Shown here piece by piece: positions 18,889-26,275 of a stretch of 64,000 nt of DNA. Made by a program: the position numbers and the translations under genes. Numbering within the stretch: the stretch's first letter is position 1; each line of letters opens with the position of its first letter. The stretch lies in the NCBI GenBank assembly GCA_019694165.1, contig JAIBCL010000002.1:372001-436000 (forward strand), read 5' to 3'. Under the pieces are notes generated by a model. It was not told where the DNA came from. It saw nothing but the letters and a program-made list of their open reading frames with translations, and made no database searches. The DNA comes from Verrucomicrobiaceae bacterium (lineage in GTDB: Bacteria; Verrucomicrobiota; Verrucomicrobiia; Verrucomicrobiales; Verrucomicrobiaceae).

Positions 18889-20277
18889 ATGTCATTCCCG
18901 CCGCCGTTCCGTTTTCTCGTTCCCGTTCTGCTGCTGGCATTTGGTCTTGCGGTGACGTGGCTCGACTACAGGGCGAATCTCTCGGCGGATCTGCGGCGCA
19001 ATTTCGATGAAGTCGTGGCCCAGGCGGACGTTTCCGGCGCGCGGCTCGTGAAAATGGCGCGGCAGCAGCTTCTGCGCGGCGATGTGACCGCCCTGCGCGA
19101 AAACCTGGCCTTGTGGAAGGACGAACCCTGGCTCCGCATCGCCGCTGTGACGGATGAGAAGGGCGTGATCATCGCGGATTCCGACAATGCGTGGTCCGGA
19201 AAGGCCGCGAAAACCACGCCTGCGGCGCCCGCGCTCAGGATGATGAAGATGAGCGACGGCCAGCCATTGGAAAAGGTCACACGACACGGCAGTGAGTTGA
19301 ACGTGAGCGGCGCGTCGCCGGTGAGTCCAGGCGAACCCGGCTCGGCGTGGGTGCTGGTGGTGTTTGACCGTACGGACTCGATGAGCCTCGCGCGGGCCGA
19401 TGCGCTGAAGCAGCTCGCTTGGTCCGGTTCAGCCGTCGGCGGCCTGTGCTGCATGATGTGGGCCGTGCTTCATTTCGGCGTGGCAGCCCGGCTGTCACGT
19501 CTTGCGGACACAGTGCGCGAAATCGGCGAAGGCGGGGCCCGGGAGATCGTGCCTCTGGCCGGCGGTGATGAAGTGCACGAACTGTCCAGCGCGTTCGCGC
19601 TGATGAGCCGGCAACTGGCGCGACGCGAAAGGGAGCGCGCCGAGCTTGAACGGCAACTGGTGGACACCACAGAGCGCGAGCGGCGGCGCATCGGGCATGA
19701 ACTGCACGACGGCATCGGCCAGCAGCTCACGGCGGCGTTGCTGGCAGGCAATGCGATGGGGGATCACTTGCACGCCTGCGCACCCGCACTGGTGCCACAG
19801 GCCGAGAGCCTGGGCGTTCAATTGCGCCAGGCCATCGCCGACGTGCGGGCGCTCTCCCATGGTCTCGCTCCCGTGCCGCTGTGGGCGCACGGGCTTCAGC
19901 ACGCGCTCCAATCACTCGCCGAGTCCACGGCGCAGACGGCCGGCGTGCGGTGTGTATTTGAATGCCCGGAGCCGGTCGAGGTGGCCGACGAGGAGACGGC
20001 GGGAAATCTCTATCGCATCGCCCAGGAGGCCGTGACCAATGCGCTCAAACACGCGTCCGCCGGCGAGATCCGCATCGCACTGGAGCGACGCGGGAACGAG
20101 GTGCTGCTGGAAGTGGACGACGACGGCGAAGGACTCCCCGAGAACAAGGAGGGGAACGAGGGCATCGGCCTGCGCGTGATGCGGCAGCGGGCCGGAATCC
20201 TCGGGGGAAAACTCACTGTCGGCGCGGCTCCCGCTGGCGGCACACGCGTGGCCGTGCACGTTCCCCTCAGGCCATGA
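18889..20277 (+). CDS. NarL-type sensor histidine kinase (HisKA_3)
   Basis: This 462-aa kinase starts at the ATG at 18889, just before its first membrane helix (residues about 6-22). A periplasmic sensor region of about 150 aa follows (residues about 25-178), then a second helix near 185-205, a HAMP-like linker, and a coiled dimerisation helix. The phosphoacceptor motif is ERRRIGHELHDGIGQQL with His273. The ATPase domain shows NLYRIAQEAVTNALKHA and DDDGEGLP. This is the DegS/NarX class. The stop overlaps the next gene's ATG (ATGA at 20274-20277), so kinase and regulator are translationally coupled. The signal is unknown. Position just upstream of the dlt genes suggests envelope sensing, which is inference. 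Confidence 0.9.
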   Translation: MSFPPPFRFLVPVLLLAFGLAVTWLDYRANLSADLRRNFDEVVAQADVSGARLVKMARQQLLRGDVTALRENLALWKDEPWLRIAAVTDEKGVIIADSDNAWSGKAAKTTPAAPALRMMKMSDGQPLEKVTRHGSELNVSGASPVSPGEPGSAWVLVVFDRTDSMSLARADALKQLAWSGSAVGGLCCMMWAVLHFGVAARLSRLADTVREIGEGGAREIVPLAGGDEVHELSSAFALMSRQLARRERERAELERQLVDTTERERRRIGHELHDGIGQQLTAALLAGNAMGDHLHACAPALVPQAESLGVQLRQAIADVRALSHGLAPVPLWAHGLQHALQSLAESTAQTAGVRCVFECPEPVEVADEETAGNLYRIAQEAVTNALKHASAGEIRIALERRGNEVLLEVDDDGEGLPENKEGNEGIGLRVMRQRAGILGGKLTVGAAPAGGTRVAVHVPLRP

Positions 20278-20963
20278 ATCCTCATGCACCCAGACACCGA
20301 ATTGTGCTCGTTGACGACCATCCGGTCGTGCTAAACGGATGGCAGATGATGCTCGATGCGCATCCGCAGTACGAAGTGTGCGGGAGGGCCGGCAGCGAAC
20401 AGGAGGCCCTCGCCATCATCGGCCGCGAGAAGCCCGATCTCGTCATCACCGACCTGAATCTTCCGGGACGCGGCGGCATCGAGCTGATCAAGGACCTCGC
20501 GGCGCTGCATCCGGGCGTAAAGATTCTCGTCAGCTCGATGCACGACGAAAAGCTCTACGCGGGCCGCGCGCTTCACGCGGGCGCCAAAGGATACGTCAGC
20601 AAGAACAGCACCGGCGCTGCAATGCTCGAAGCAATCCGCAAAGTGCTGGAAGGCGGGGTTTACGTGAGCACACAGCTCGCCGCGCATCTGGCGGAGGCTT
20701 TTGCCACCCGGTCGCCGCGTGGCTCCAGCTCGCCCATGGAGAAGCTCAGCGACCGTGAGTTTCAAGTCTTCGCTCTGTTTGGCGAAGGCAAGACTGCGAA
20801 GGAGATCGCCGCGCAGCTCAATCTCAGCCCCAAGACCATCTCGGTTCATCGCGATCACATCAAAGAGAAGATGGGATTCGCCACGAGTGCTGAAATGATC
20901 CGGCAGGCGGTGCGGTGGGTGGAGAGCCAGGGCGGTGCGGGGACCGGGACGAAGCCACGATGA
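20274..20963 (+). CDS. LuxR/NarL-family response regulator
   Basis: The 229-aa protein has an N-terminal receiver domain (IVLVDDHPVVLNGWQ, phosphoacceptor Asp60 in LVITDLNLPG, and the switch region LVSSMHDEK). A C-terminal LuxR helix-turn-helix follows (LSDREFQVFALFGEGKTAKEIAAQLNLSPKTI). Its start codon overlaps the kinase stop by four bases, marking a cognate pair. It is the best candidate to bind the inverted-repeat motif found 27 bases after its own stop and again after dltB, although no direct evidence links them. Confidence 0.92.
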   Translation: MNPHAPRHRIVLVDDHPVVLNGWQMMLDAHPQYEVCGRAGSEQEALAIIGREKPDLVITDLNLPGRGGIELIKDLAALHPGVKILVSSMHDEKLYAGRALHAGAKGYVSKNSTGAAMLEAIRKVLEGGVYVSTQLAAHLAEAFATRSPRGSSSPMEKLSDREFQVFALFGEGKTAKEIAAQLNLSPKTISVHRDHIKEKMGFATSAEMIRQAVRWVESQGGAGTGTKPR

Positions 20964-20990
20964 CGGGCGGAAGCAGGGCCGCGTGCCCGC

Positions 20991-21010
20991 ATAGGCTGGA
21001 TGCCTAGCGA
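20991..21010 (+). promoter_or_regulatory. Motif ATAGGC-N5-GCCTAGCGA, copy 1
   Basis: The 20 bases ATAGGCTGGATGCCTAGCGA contain the inverted repeat TAGGC-N5-GCCTA. The same 15 non-spacer bases recur at 25964-25983. This copy lies 27 bases after the response regulator stop and 55 bases before the proposed start of the receiver-like gene that leads the dlt operon. It could be an operator, a promoter element or a short terminator stem; I favour an operator. Confidence 0.4.
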
Positions 21011-21065
21011 GATGAGGACCGCGATCCGATTCCTCCACACCAGGGTGCGGGTAAGATCGGATTTC

Positions 21066-21605
21066 ATGCCTGCCTTATCTGTCATGAATCCGCCGTCTTC
21101 ATCTCGTGCGCGCATGAGCGCACGCACCGCTTCCGCGACGCCGCCGCCAGCCGCCCGTCCGCGCATTCTCATTGCGAGCGAGGAGGATGCCGATGTGTCG
21201 TGCATCGTCGATCTGCTGGCAGAAATGGACTTTGAACCGGAGTGCGTCTGGAACGGCTTGCTCGCGCTCGAGCTTGTCATGGAAGAGCGGATCGACGTGC
21301 TCGTCGTGGCGCCTCGCCTTTCGTATCTCGACGGCTGTTCGCTGGTGCGGCTGCTGCGCCGCTTCGGGAGAATGACTCCGGTCGTCATGATGTGTGGCGC
21401 GGCGGACGCCCGCGCGCTGCCGGCAGACGTGCGAGCCCAGGTCGATTGCGTGCTGGATGACCCTCTGCCCGCGGGGAAGCTCATCGGAGAGGTGGACCGG
21501 ATGTCGCGCATGACCGGCACGAACCGGACCCCGGATATTCATCGCTGCGGAGCCTGCAGGTTCGCGGCTGTCTTGGAGACCGCCGACACCGCTGCCACGT
21601 CGTGA
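21066..21605 (+). CDS. Degenerate receiver-domain protein upstream of dltD
   Basis: The product is about 179 aa from the ATG at 21066; ATGs at 21000 and 21084 are alternatives and no ribosome site decides. From about residue 37 it follows the receiver fold: ILIASEEDAD, then a variable helix, then IDVLVVAPRLSYLDG, then TPVVMMCGAAD, then CVLDDPLPAGKL. The position of the phosphoacceptor Asp is Ala82. The conserved switch Thr/Ser is Cys and the conserved Lys before Pro is Asp, so phosphorylation in the usual way is unlikely. It ends 16 bases before dltD, so it is probably the first gene of the dlt transcript. It may be a phosphorylation-independent regulator or protein-interaction module. Confidence 0.75.
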   Translation: MPALSVMNPPSSSRARMSARTASATPPPAARPRILIASEEDADVSCIVDLLAEMDFEPECVWNGLLALELVMEERIDVLVVAPRLSYLDGCSLVRLLRRFGRMTPVVMMCGAADARALPADVRAQVDCVLDDPLPAGKLIGEVDRMSRMTGTNRTPDIHRCGACRFAAVLETADTAATS

Positions 21606-21621
21606 ACCAGCGCCGCTTCAG

Positions 21622-22863
21622 ATGAAATTGCGATGCGCCATGCCGGGCACGTTCCGGCGTCTTCACCGCGGCCTGCCGCACGTCGTCGCACTTGCGCTGG
21701 CGGGCGGCGGATTGTGCCTGGCGGCGTTTCTCGTCCGCTGGCAAATCGGGATGCGGCTGCAGTGTGTGACGCACCAGATCGCCCCTCTGCCGCTGCATCA
21801 GAGAAACCAGGGGCTGCTGCTCCAGCGGGCCGCCTTCGAGGCCGGCGGCGTGCTGCCCGTGTATGGCAGCAGTGAACTCACGCGTGAAGAGCGTTACCGC
21901 GCCGGCGAATTCTTTGCAGACTCTCCGACAGGGTTTCAGGTTTGCCCGGTCGGCGCGGCGGGGAATACATGCATTCTCTCCCTGCTGAAGATCGCCGCGC
22001 TCGGCGACGCGGTGCGTGGCCGGAAGCTTGTGGTCGTGCTCTCGCCGAGCTGGTTCATGCGGCCGATGCTGCCGGAGCAGCAGTTCGCGGGGAATTTTTC
22101 GCCATTGCAGGCCATCCGCACTTTGCAGAGCACGCAGTTGTCATCCGCGCTGAAGACACGCATCGCCGCCCGGCTGCTTGATTACCGCGATACGCTGGAG
22201 GCCAATCCCGACCTGCTGTTGCGCATCCGCTCGCTCGTCCGCCCGACAGTTTTCACCAGCCTTCTCGGGCCTTTCGAGAACACGATGATGAGCATCGACA
22301 CATGCATGCTCGAGATCGAGGACTCCATGTTGTCGTACTACGAGGTACTGAAAGGCGGCTCCGCTGCACGCGGCGACACGTTCAGGCTGCCGTCGGGCCA
22401 GGCGCCGCCCTGGGAGCAACTGCTGGCTGATGCAGAGGCCCATGGCACACCACCGGCACCTGAGATGTCCCATGTGGCGGCCCCGTCTCCGCTCGACGTG
22501 GCCCGGCGTGCAAAGTTTGCATCGGCGGAAAACGGTGAGTGGCGCGATCTCGCCATGCTGCTTGACGGTTTGAACGAGCTTCACGCCCGCGCGCTCGTCA
22601 TTGCCATCCCCATCGGCGGCAACCATGATGATGCCGAGGGCATCCTGGCTTCCACCAGGCACGAAGTCTATTACGACCGCATCGAGCGCCTCTGCCGGGC
22701 GCGGGGCGTGCCGGTGCGCACGCTCGAGGACCACGACGAGGACGAGCGCTTTCTCGTCAATCACATGTCCCATCCCTCTGCCATCGGGTGGGTGCATCTG
22801 GACCGGCTGCTCGATGATTTTTGGCATGACCGCCTTGATCCCGCATGGACCACGACAAACTGA
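21622..22863 (+). CDS. dltD: DltD-like D-alanyl transfer protein
   Basis: The 413-aa protein has a single N-terminal membrane helix (residues about 19-37) followed by an extracytoplasmic SGNH/GDSL-like domain. The catalytic block is LPVYGSSELTREERY with Ser83/Ser84. The C-terminal histidine motif is FLVNHMSHPSAIGWVHLD. Both match DltD, which acts in the last steps of D-alanine transfer to a cell-surface polymer. It is a similar length to Gram-positive DltD. Its last 19 bases overlap the start of dltC. An alternative start is the ATG at 21640. Confidence 0.9.
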   Translation: MKLRCAMPGTFRRLHRGLPHVVALALAGGGLCLAAFLVRWQIGMRLQCVTHQIAPLPLHQRNQGLLLQRAAFEAGGVLPVYGSSELTREERYRAGEFFADSPTGFQVCPVGAAGNTCILSLLKIAALGDAVRGRKLVVVLSPSWFMRPMLPEQQFAGNFSPLQAIRTLQSTQLSSALKTRIAARLLDYRDTLEANPDLLLRIRSLVRPTVFTSLLGPFENTMMSIDTCMLEIEDSMLSYYEVLKGGSAARGDTFRLPSGQAPPWEQLLADAEAHGTPPAPEMSHVAAPSPLDVARRAKFASAENGEWRDLAMLLDGLNELHARALVIAIPIGGNHDDAEGILASTRHEVYYDRIERLCRARGVPVRTLEDHDEDERFLVNHMSHPSAIGWVHLDRLLDDFWHDRLDPAWTTTN

Positions 22864-23090
22864 TGCAACTGCTGGTCGAAGTGACCGGCTCCACCCAGGT
22901 GCTGCGACAGCCGAACATCCGGCTCTTCGATGCGCAATTGCTCGATTCGATCCGTCTCGTGGATCTGTTCCTGGCCATCGAGGAGAGCTTTGGCATCACC
23001 ATCTCTCCGGCGGATTTCGACCGCGAGGCGTGGGCCACACCGGAGGCGTTTGTGAGGGACATGATGGCGCGCGCCGCAACGGCACCATGA
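22845..23090 (+). CDS. dltC: D-alanyl carrier protein DltC
   Basis: This 81-aa acyl-carrier-type protein has the phosphopantetheine attachment Ser35 in the motif LLDSIRLVDLFLAIEE, the same residue number as in typical DltC. The rest is helical and acidic. DltC carries D-alanine as a thioester from DltA to the membrane machinery. The start lies inside the end of dltD, and its stop overlaps the dltX start by four bases (ATGA), so the genes are translationally coupled. Confidence 0.93.
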   Translation: MDHDKLMQLLVEVTGSTQVLRQPNIRLFDAQLLDSIRLVDLFLAIEESFGITISPADFDREAWATPEAFVRDMMARAATAP

Positions 23091-23224
23091 AGAAGAAAAC
23101 GCCGGCATCACCATGGCGCGTGCTCTGGCTCGCCCTGTATTACGCAGCCGTGATCACGGCCATCTACGCACTGCACGGTCAGGGCGGCTTCCGTACACCG
23201 AAGTTCGTTTACCAAGGGTTTTGA
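23087..23224 (+). CDS. dltX: DltX-like small membrane peptide
   Basis: A 45-codon reading frame starts at the ATG at 23087, overlapping the dltC stop, and ends 2 bases before dltA. The peptide has a Lys-rich start (MKKKTPASPW), one membrane helix (residues about 11-28) and the C-terminal sequence PKFVYQGF. DltX of Gram-positives is a single-span peptide of about 50 aa whose conserved aromatic C-terminal motif (F-[IL]-Y-x-x-F) is needed for D-alanylation, and this peptide fits it well. Size, topology, motif and position inside the operon all agree. Confidence 0.88.
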   Translation: MKKKTPASPWRVLWLALYYAAVITAIYALHGQGGFRTPKFVYQGF

Positions 23225-23226
23225 CC

Positions 23227-24702
23227 ATGCGCGGTTTGATCGAGCAAATCCGCGATGCCGCCGAGCGGCACGCCAGCCGGATCGCCCACGCCAGCGGCGA
23301 CCGTGAGATCACCTATGGCGAACTGTGGCAACGTGCGGAGGCACTGGCCGGCTGGCTGCACGGGCATGCCGGCCCGCGCGACGGACCTGTGATCATCCGC
23401 GGCAGGAAGGAGCCGGAGATGCTCATCGGCTTCCTTGGCGCCGCTTTGTCAGGGCGCGCCTACGTGCCGGTTGACGCGGCATTGCCGGAGGCCCGGCTCG
23501 CCAGCATCATCAGTGCGGCAAAACCTGCACTAACCATCGACGTGGCTGACGTGGCCGCGTTCAGCCACGGCAGCCACCACCACAGATCGCGCATGGAGGC
23601 GGGATCGCCTGGCGACGCACCTTTCTACATCCTTTTCACTTCGGGGAGCACGGGCGAGCCGAAGGGAGTGGTGATCACTCATGCGTGCCTCGCCAGTTTT
23701 GTGCGCTGGCAGCACGCCGAGCATCGCTTCGAGCACGGAGCGGAGATCATTCTGAACCAGGCGCCTTTCACGTTCGATCTCTCGGTGATGGACATCTACA
23801 CGAGTCTGACGTGCGGCGGCACGATCGTCAGCCTCGGTGGCGACGAGCTGGCAAATCCGCGCACGATGTTCGGACGGCTGCGAACCAGCGGCATCACGAC
23901 ATGGGTCTCCACACCGTCCTTCGCAGGCATGTGCCTGGTGGAGAAAGGCTTTGATGAAACCATGATCCCCTCAGTGCGGCGTTTCTGGTTCTGCGGCGAG
24001 ACACTGCCGCACCGGACAGCCGCAGCTCTGCTCCAGCGCTTTCCCCGCGCGGAAGTTTGGAACACCTACGGGCCGACGGAAGCAACCGTGGCCACGACCT
24101 CCGTCCGCATCGATGCGGGAATCCTCGACGCGCATGATCCGCTGCCCATCGGCCGCGCCATGCCCGGCACGCGGGTGGAAGTGCGTGCCGCCGACGGCAG
24201 GCGCTGCACCGAAGGCGAAAGCGGTGAGCTGGTGATCATCGGACCGAACGTAAGCCCCGGATACCTCGGAGCGTCCCACCTCAACCCGGGCAGCTTCTTC
24301 GTCGAGGACGGGCTGCGCGGCTATCACACCGGAGATCGCGGACGCGAGACCGGCGGATACTTGTTCTTCGATGGCCGCATGGACTCCCAGGTGAAGGTCC
24401 GCGGCTTCCGCATCGAACTCGGCGACGTGGAGAGCCATTTGCGCGGGGTGAACGGCGTGGTTGATGCCGTTGTGCTGCCGGTGCAGCGACGGGGAGTGAA
24501 CGAGTCCCTCGCTGCATTCGTCATCCTGAGCCGTCGGGATCACGGGGATGACTTCGTGCAGGCACAGGCCATACGCGGCGCGCTGGCTGAGCGGCTGCCG
24601 GACTACATGCTGCCACGCCGGCTGGAATTCGTGCCGTCCTTTCCGCTGACCGCGAATGGCAAGGCTGATCGCCGCGCGCTGGCCGCACGGCTGCACCCAT
24701 GA
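23227..24702 (+). CDS. dltA: D-alanine-carrier protein ligase DltA
   Basis: This 491-aa adenylation enzyme starts at the ATG at 23227, 2 bases after dltX. Core motifs are in order: ATP loop FYILFTSGSTGEPKGVV, FTFDLSVMDIY, NTYGPTEATVATTSVRI, YHTGDRGRETGGYLFFDGR, the hinge KVRGFRIELGDVE, and the C-terminal lysine loop LTANGKADRRAL. It activates D-alanine as an adenylate and loads it on DltC in the cytoplasm. Length and motifs match DltA rather than a large NRPS module, since there is no condensation or carrier domain. The stop overlaps the dltB start (ATGA). Confidence 0.93.
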   Translation: MRGLIEQIRDAAERHASRIAHASGDREITYGELWQRAEALAGWLHGHAGPRDGPVIIRGRKEPEMLIGFLGAALSGRAYVPVDAALPEARLASIISAAKPALTIDVADVAAFSHGSHHHRSRMEAGSPGDAPFYILFTSGSTGEPKGVVITHACLASFVRWQHAEHRFEHGAEIILNQAPFTFDLSVMDIYTSLTCGGTIVSLGGDELANPRTMFGRLRTSGITTWVSTPSFAGMCLVEKGFDETMIPSVRRFWFCGETLPHRTAAALLQRFPRAEVWNTYGPTEATVATTSVRIDAGILDAHDPLPIGRAMPGTRVEVRAADGRRCTEGESGELVIIGPNVSPGYLGASHLNPGSFFVEDGLRGYHTGDRGRETGGYLFFDGRMDSQVKVRGFRIELGDVESHLRGVNGVVDAVVLPVQRRGVNESLAAFVILSRRDHGDDFVQAQAIRGALAERLPDYMLPRRLEFVPSFPLTANGKADRRALAARLHP

Positions 24703-25943
24703 CGCCGTACTCCAGCCTCGCCTATTTCGTCATTCTCGCCGCGCTGGTGCTGGCCCTGGCCGGCGTATCGGCAGGCGGGCGCGTCACGCGGCACTGGATC
24801 ACCGGCGGCACGGTGCTCATGCTGGTGCTGCAGTACGCCGTGCCGGTCAATCACGACTGGGAAGCCCTGCAGCTCGAATGCGCAAGTCTCCTGGCCTGGG
24901 GCACGATGCAGACCGCTTTGCTCATCACCGTGCTGCGGCGTCCGTCTTTCCGAGGAACAGCCAGATGGAGCGTGCCGCTCGGCGTCCTGCCGCTCGTCAT
25001 CGTGAAAGCCGGCCCCGCCTGGGTGCCCGGCTGGAGCCTGGGTTTCGACGGCATCTCTTACGTCACCTTCCGCGTCCTCGATGTGCTTTGGTGCCTCTCG
25101 GATGGCATCCTCACAGAGGTCCGCGTGATGGACTGCCTGGTTTTCATGTTCTTCTTCCCGACCCTGTCGTCGGGTCCTATCGATCGCTTCCGGCGCTTTC
25201 GCGATGACTGGCGCCGGGAACGATCCACGGCGGAATTCTGGAGTGATGTCGATGCCGGCATCGCCCGCATTTTTCAAGGGCTGCTCTACAAGTTCGTCAT
25301 CGCCACCTTGATCGACCGCCATGTGCTCGGCCATGCGGGAAGCGTGCCGGGACTGCCCGGCGCTCTGCAATATGGCTTCGTGTGGGGGCTTTATCTGTTT
25401 TTCGATTTCGCCGGCTATAGTGCTTTCGCCGTGGGGGCGGGCCGTTGCTTCGGCATCCATGTGCCCGGGAATTTTGACGCGCCGTTCGCGGCCACGGACA
25501 TTCGTGACTTCTGGTCGCGCTGGCACATCAGCCTCTCGACGTGGTTTCGCGATCACATTTACATGCGCTTTCTGATGACGGCGAGAAAGAGGAAGTGGTT
25601 CGCCCGGACCGGCACGGCCAGCATGGCGGCAGCCTACCTGTCGTTTGGCACCATGGGCTTGTGGCATGGCTTCTCGCTGAACTACATCACATACGGCCTC
25701 TACCATGCGACGCTGCTGGTGACCGCGGAGAATTTCACCCGCTGGCGGCACCGGCATCCCGGCAGATTCGACACCATGTGGTGGAGGTACACCGCGAGAT
25801 TGCTCACCGTGCTGTCCGTCAGCTTCGGGTTCTGGATCTTCAGCGGCCACGGTTGGAAGGAGAAGGCGGCAGGCACTCCAGGCTTCTTGTCCGACAGGTT
25901 CACCGGCAATCGCCATCACAAATCGTCGCGCACCAGCGAGTGA
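24699..25943 (+). CDS. dltB: DltB-like MBOAT O-acyltransferase
   Basis: The 414-aa polytopic protein starts within the dltA stop. It carries MBOAT hallmarks: MFFFPTLSSGPIDRFRRF, FWSRWHISLSTWFRDHIYMRF, and the catalytic-His segment TMGLWHGFSLNYITYGLYHA. About ten or more membrane helices are visible, and it ends with FGFWIFSGH followed by a hydrophilic tail of about 30 residues. DltB forms the membrane channel and transferase that takes D-alanine from DltC. Motifs match DltB over alginate-type AlgI because of the dlt neighbours and spacing. The motif at 25964-25983 follows the stop by 20 bases. Confidence 0.93.
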   Translation: MTPYSSLAYFVILAALVLALAGVSAGGRVTRHWITGGTVLMLVLQYAVPVNHDWEALQLECASLLAWGTMQTALLITVLRRPSFRGTARWSVPLGVLPLVIVKAGPAWVPGWSLGFDGISYVTFRVLDVLWCLSDGILTEVRVMDCLVFMFFFPTLSSGPIDRFRRFRDDWRRERSTAEFWSDVDAGIARIFQGLLYKFVIATLIDRHVLGHAGSVPGLPGALQYGFVWGLYLFFDFAGYSAFAVGAGRCFGIHVPGNFDAPFAATDIRDFWSRWHISLSTWFRDHIYMRFLMTARKRKWFARTGTASMAAAYLSFGTMGLWHGFSLNYITYGLYHATLLVTAENFTRWRHRHPGRFDTMWWRYTARLLTVLSVSFGFWIFSGHGWKEKAAGTPGFLSDRFTGNRHHKSSRTSE

Positions 25944-26275
25944 ACGCGGGCGTTGCCGGCGGATAGGCCGAGAGCCTAGCGAACTTCGGCCTGCGAGATG
26001 ATGGCGGGGCCGGCGCCCTGAAGCATCTTCCACGATGCACATGCAAACTGTCAGGCCTCGTCACATGCCGAGCGGTCCCCGTCGGGAAACCGGGAAGCAC
26101 GGACGGGCTGTTGTGCGATTGGGCTGTGGTGCAGCAGGACTGGAATCCGCAAACTGGGAGGTTGCCACGCCAGTCCATCTGCGCCTGCACCATGCCGCGC
26201 TCGCCGTCATGAGAGGGCGGCGGGCGCGGCCATGCCCGGCCGTCGCCTGAAGCACAAGCTCGTCCGCGCCCATCC
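25944..26275. other. Intergenic region after dltB carrying motif copy 2
   Basis: About 330 bases separate dltB from the next kinase gene. ORFs here (for example 26035-26250) are Arg/His/Pro-rich with no family resemblance, so I do not call them. The only structured element noted is the ATAGGC-N5-GCCTAGCGA motif near the left end. A promoter for the kinase gene should lie in the rest. Confidence 0.4.
25964..25983 (+). promoter_or_regulatory. Motif ATAGGC-N5-GCCTAGCGA, copy 2
   Basis: The sequence ATAGGCCGAGAGCCTAGCGA matches copy 1 at all 15 bases outside the 5-base spacer. It begins 20 bases after the dltB stop and ends 292 bases before the next kinase start. Both copies lie in the same orientation directly after a coding region and before a regulatory gene. 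Confidence 0.4.

Noticed and set aside
20855..21520. Minus-strand 221-codon frame over the receiver-like gene
   Set aside because: Ser/Arg-rich shadow. The plus frame follows the receiver fold from strand to strand.
26035..26250. Small plus-strand frame after dltB
   Set aside because: Arg/His/Pro-rich, with no conserved-looking motif and no ribosome site.
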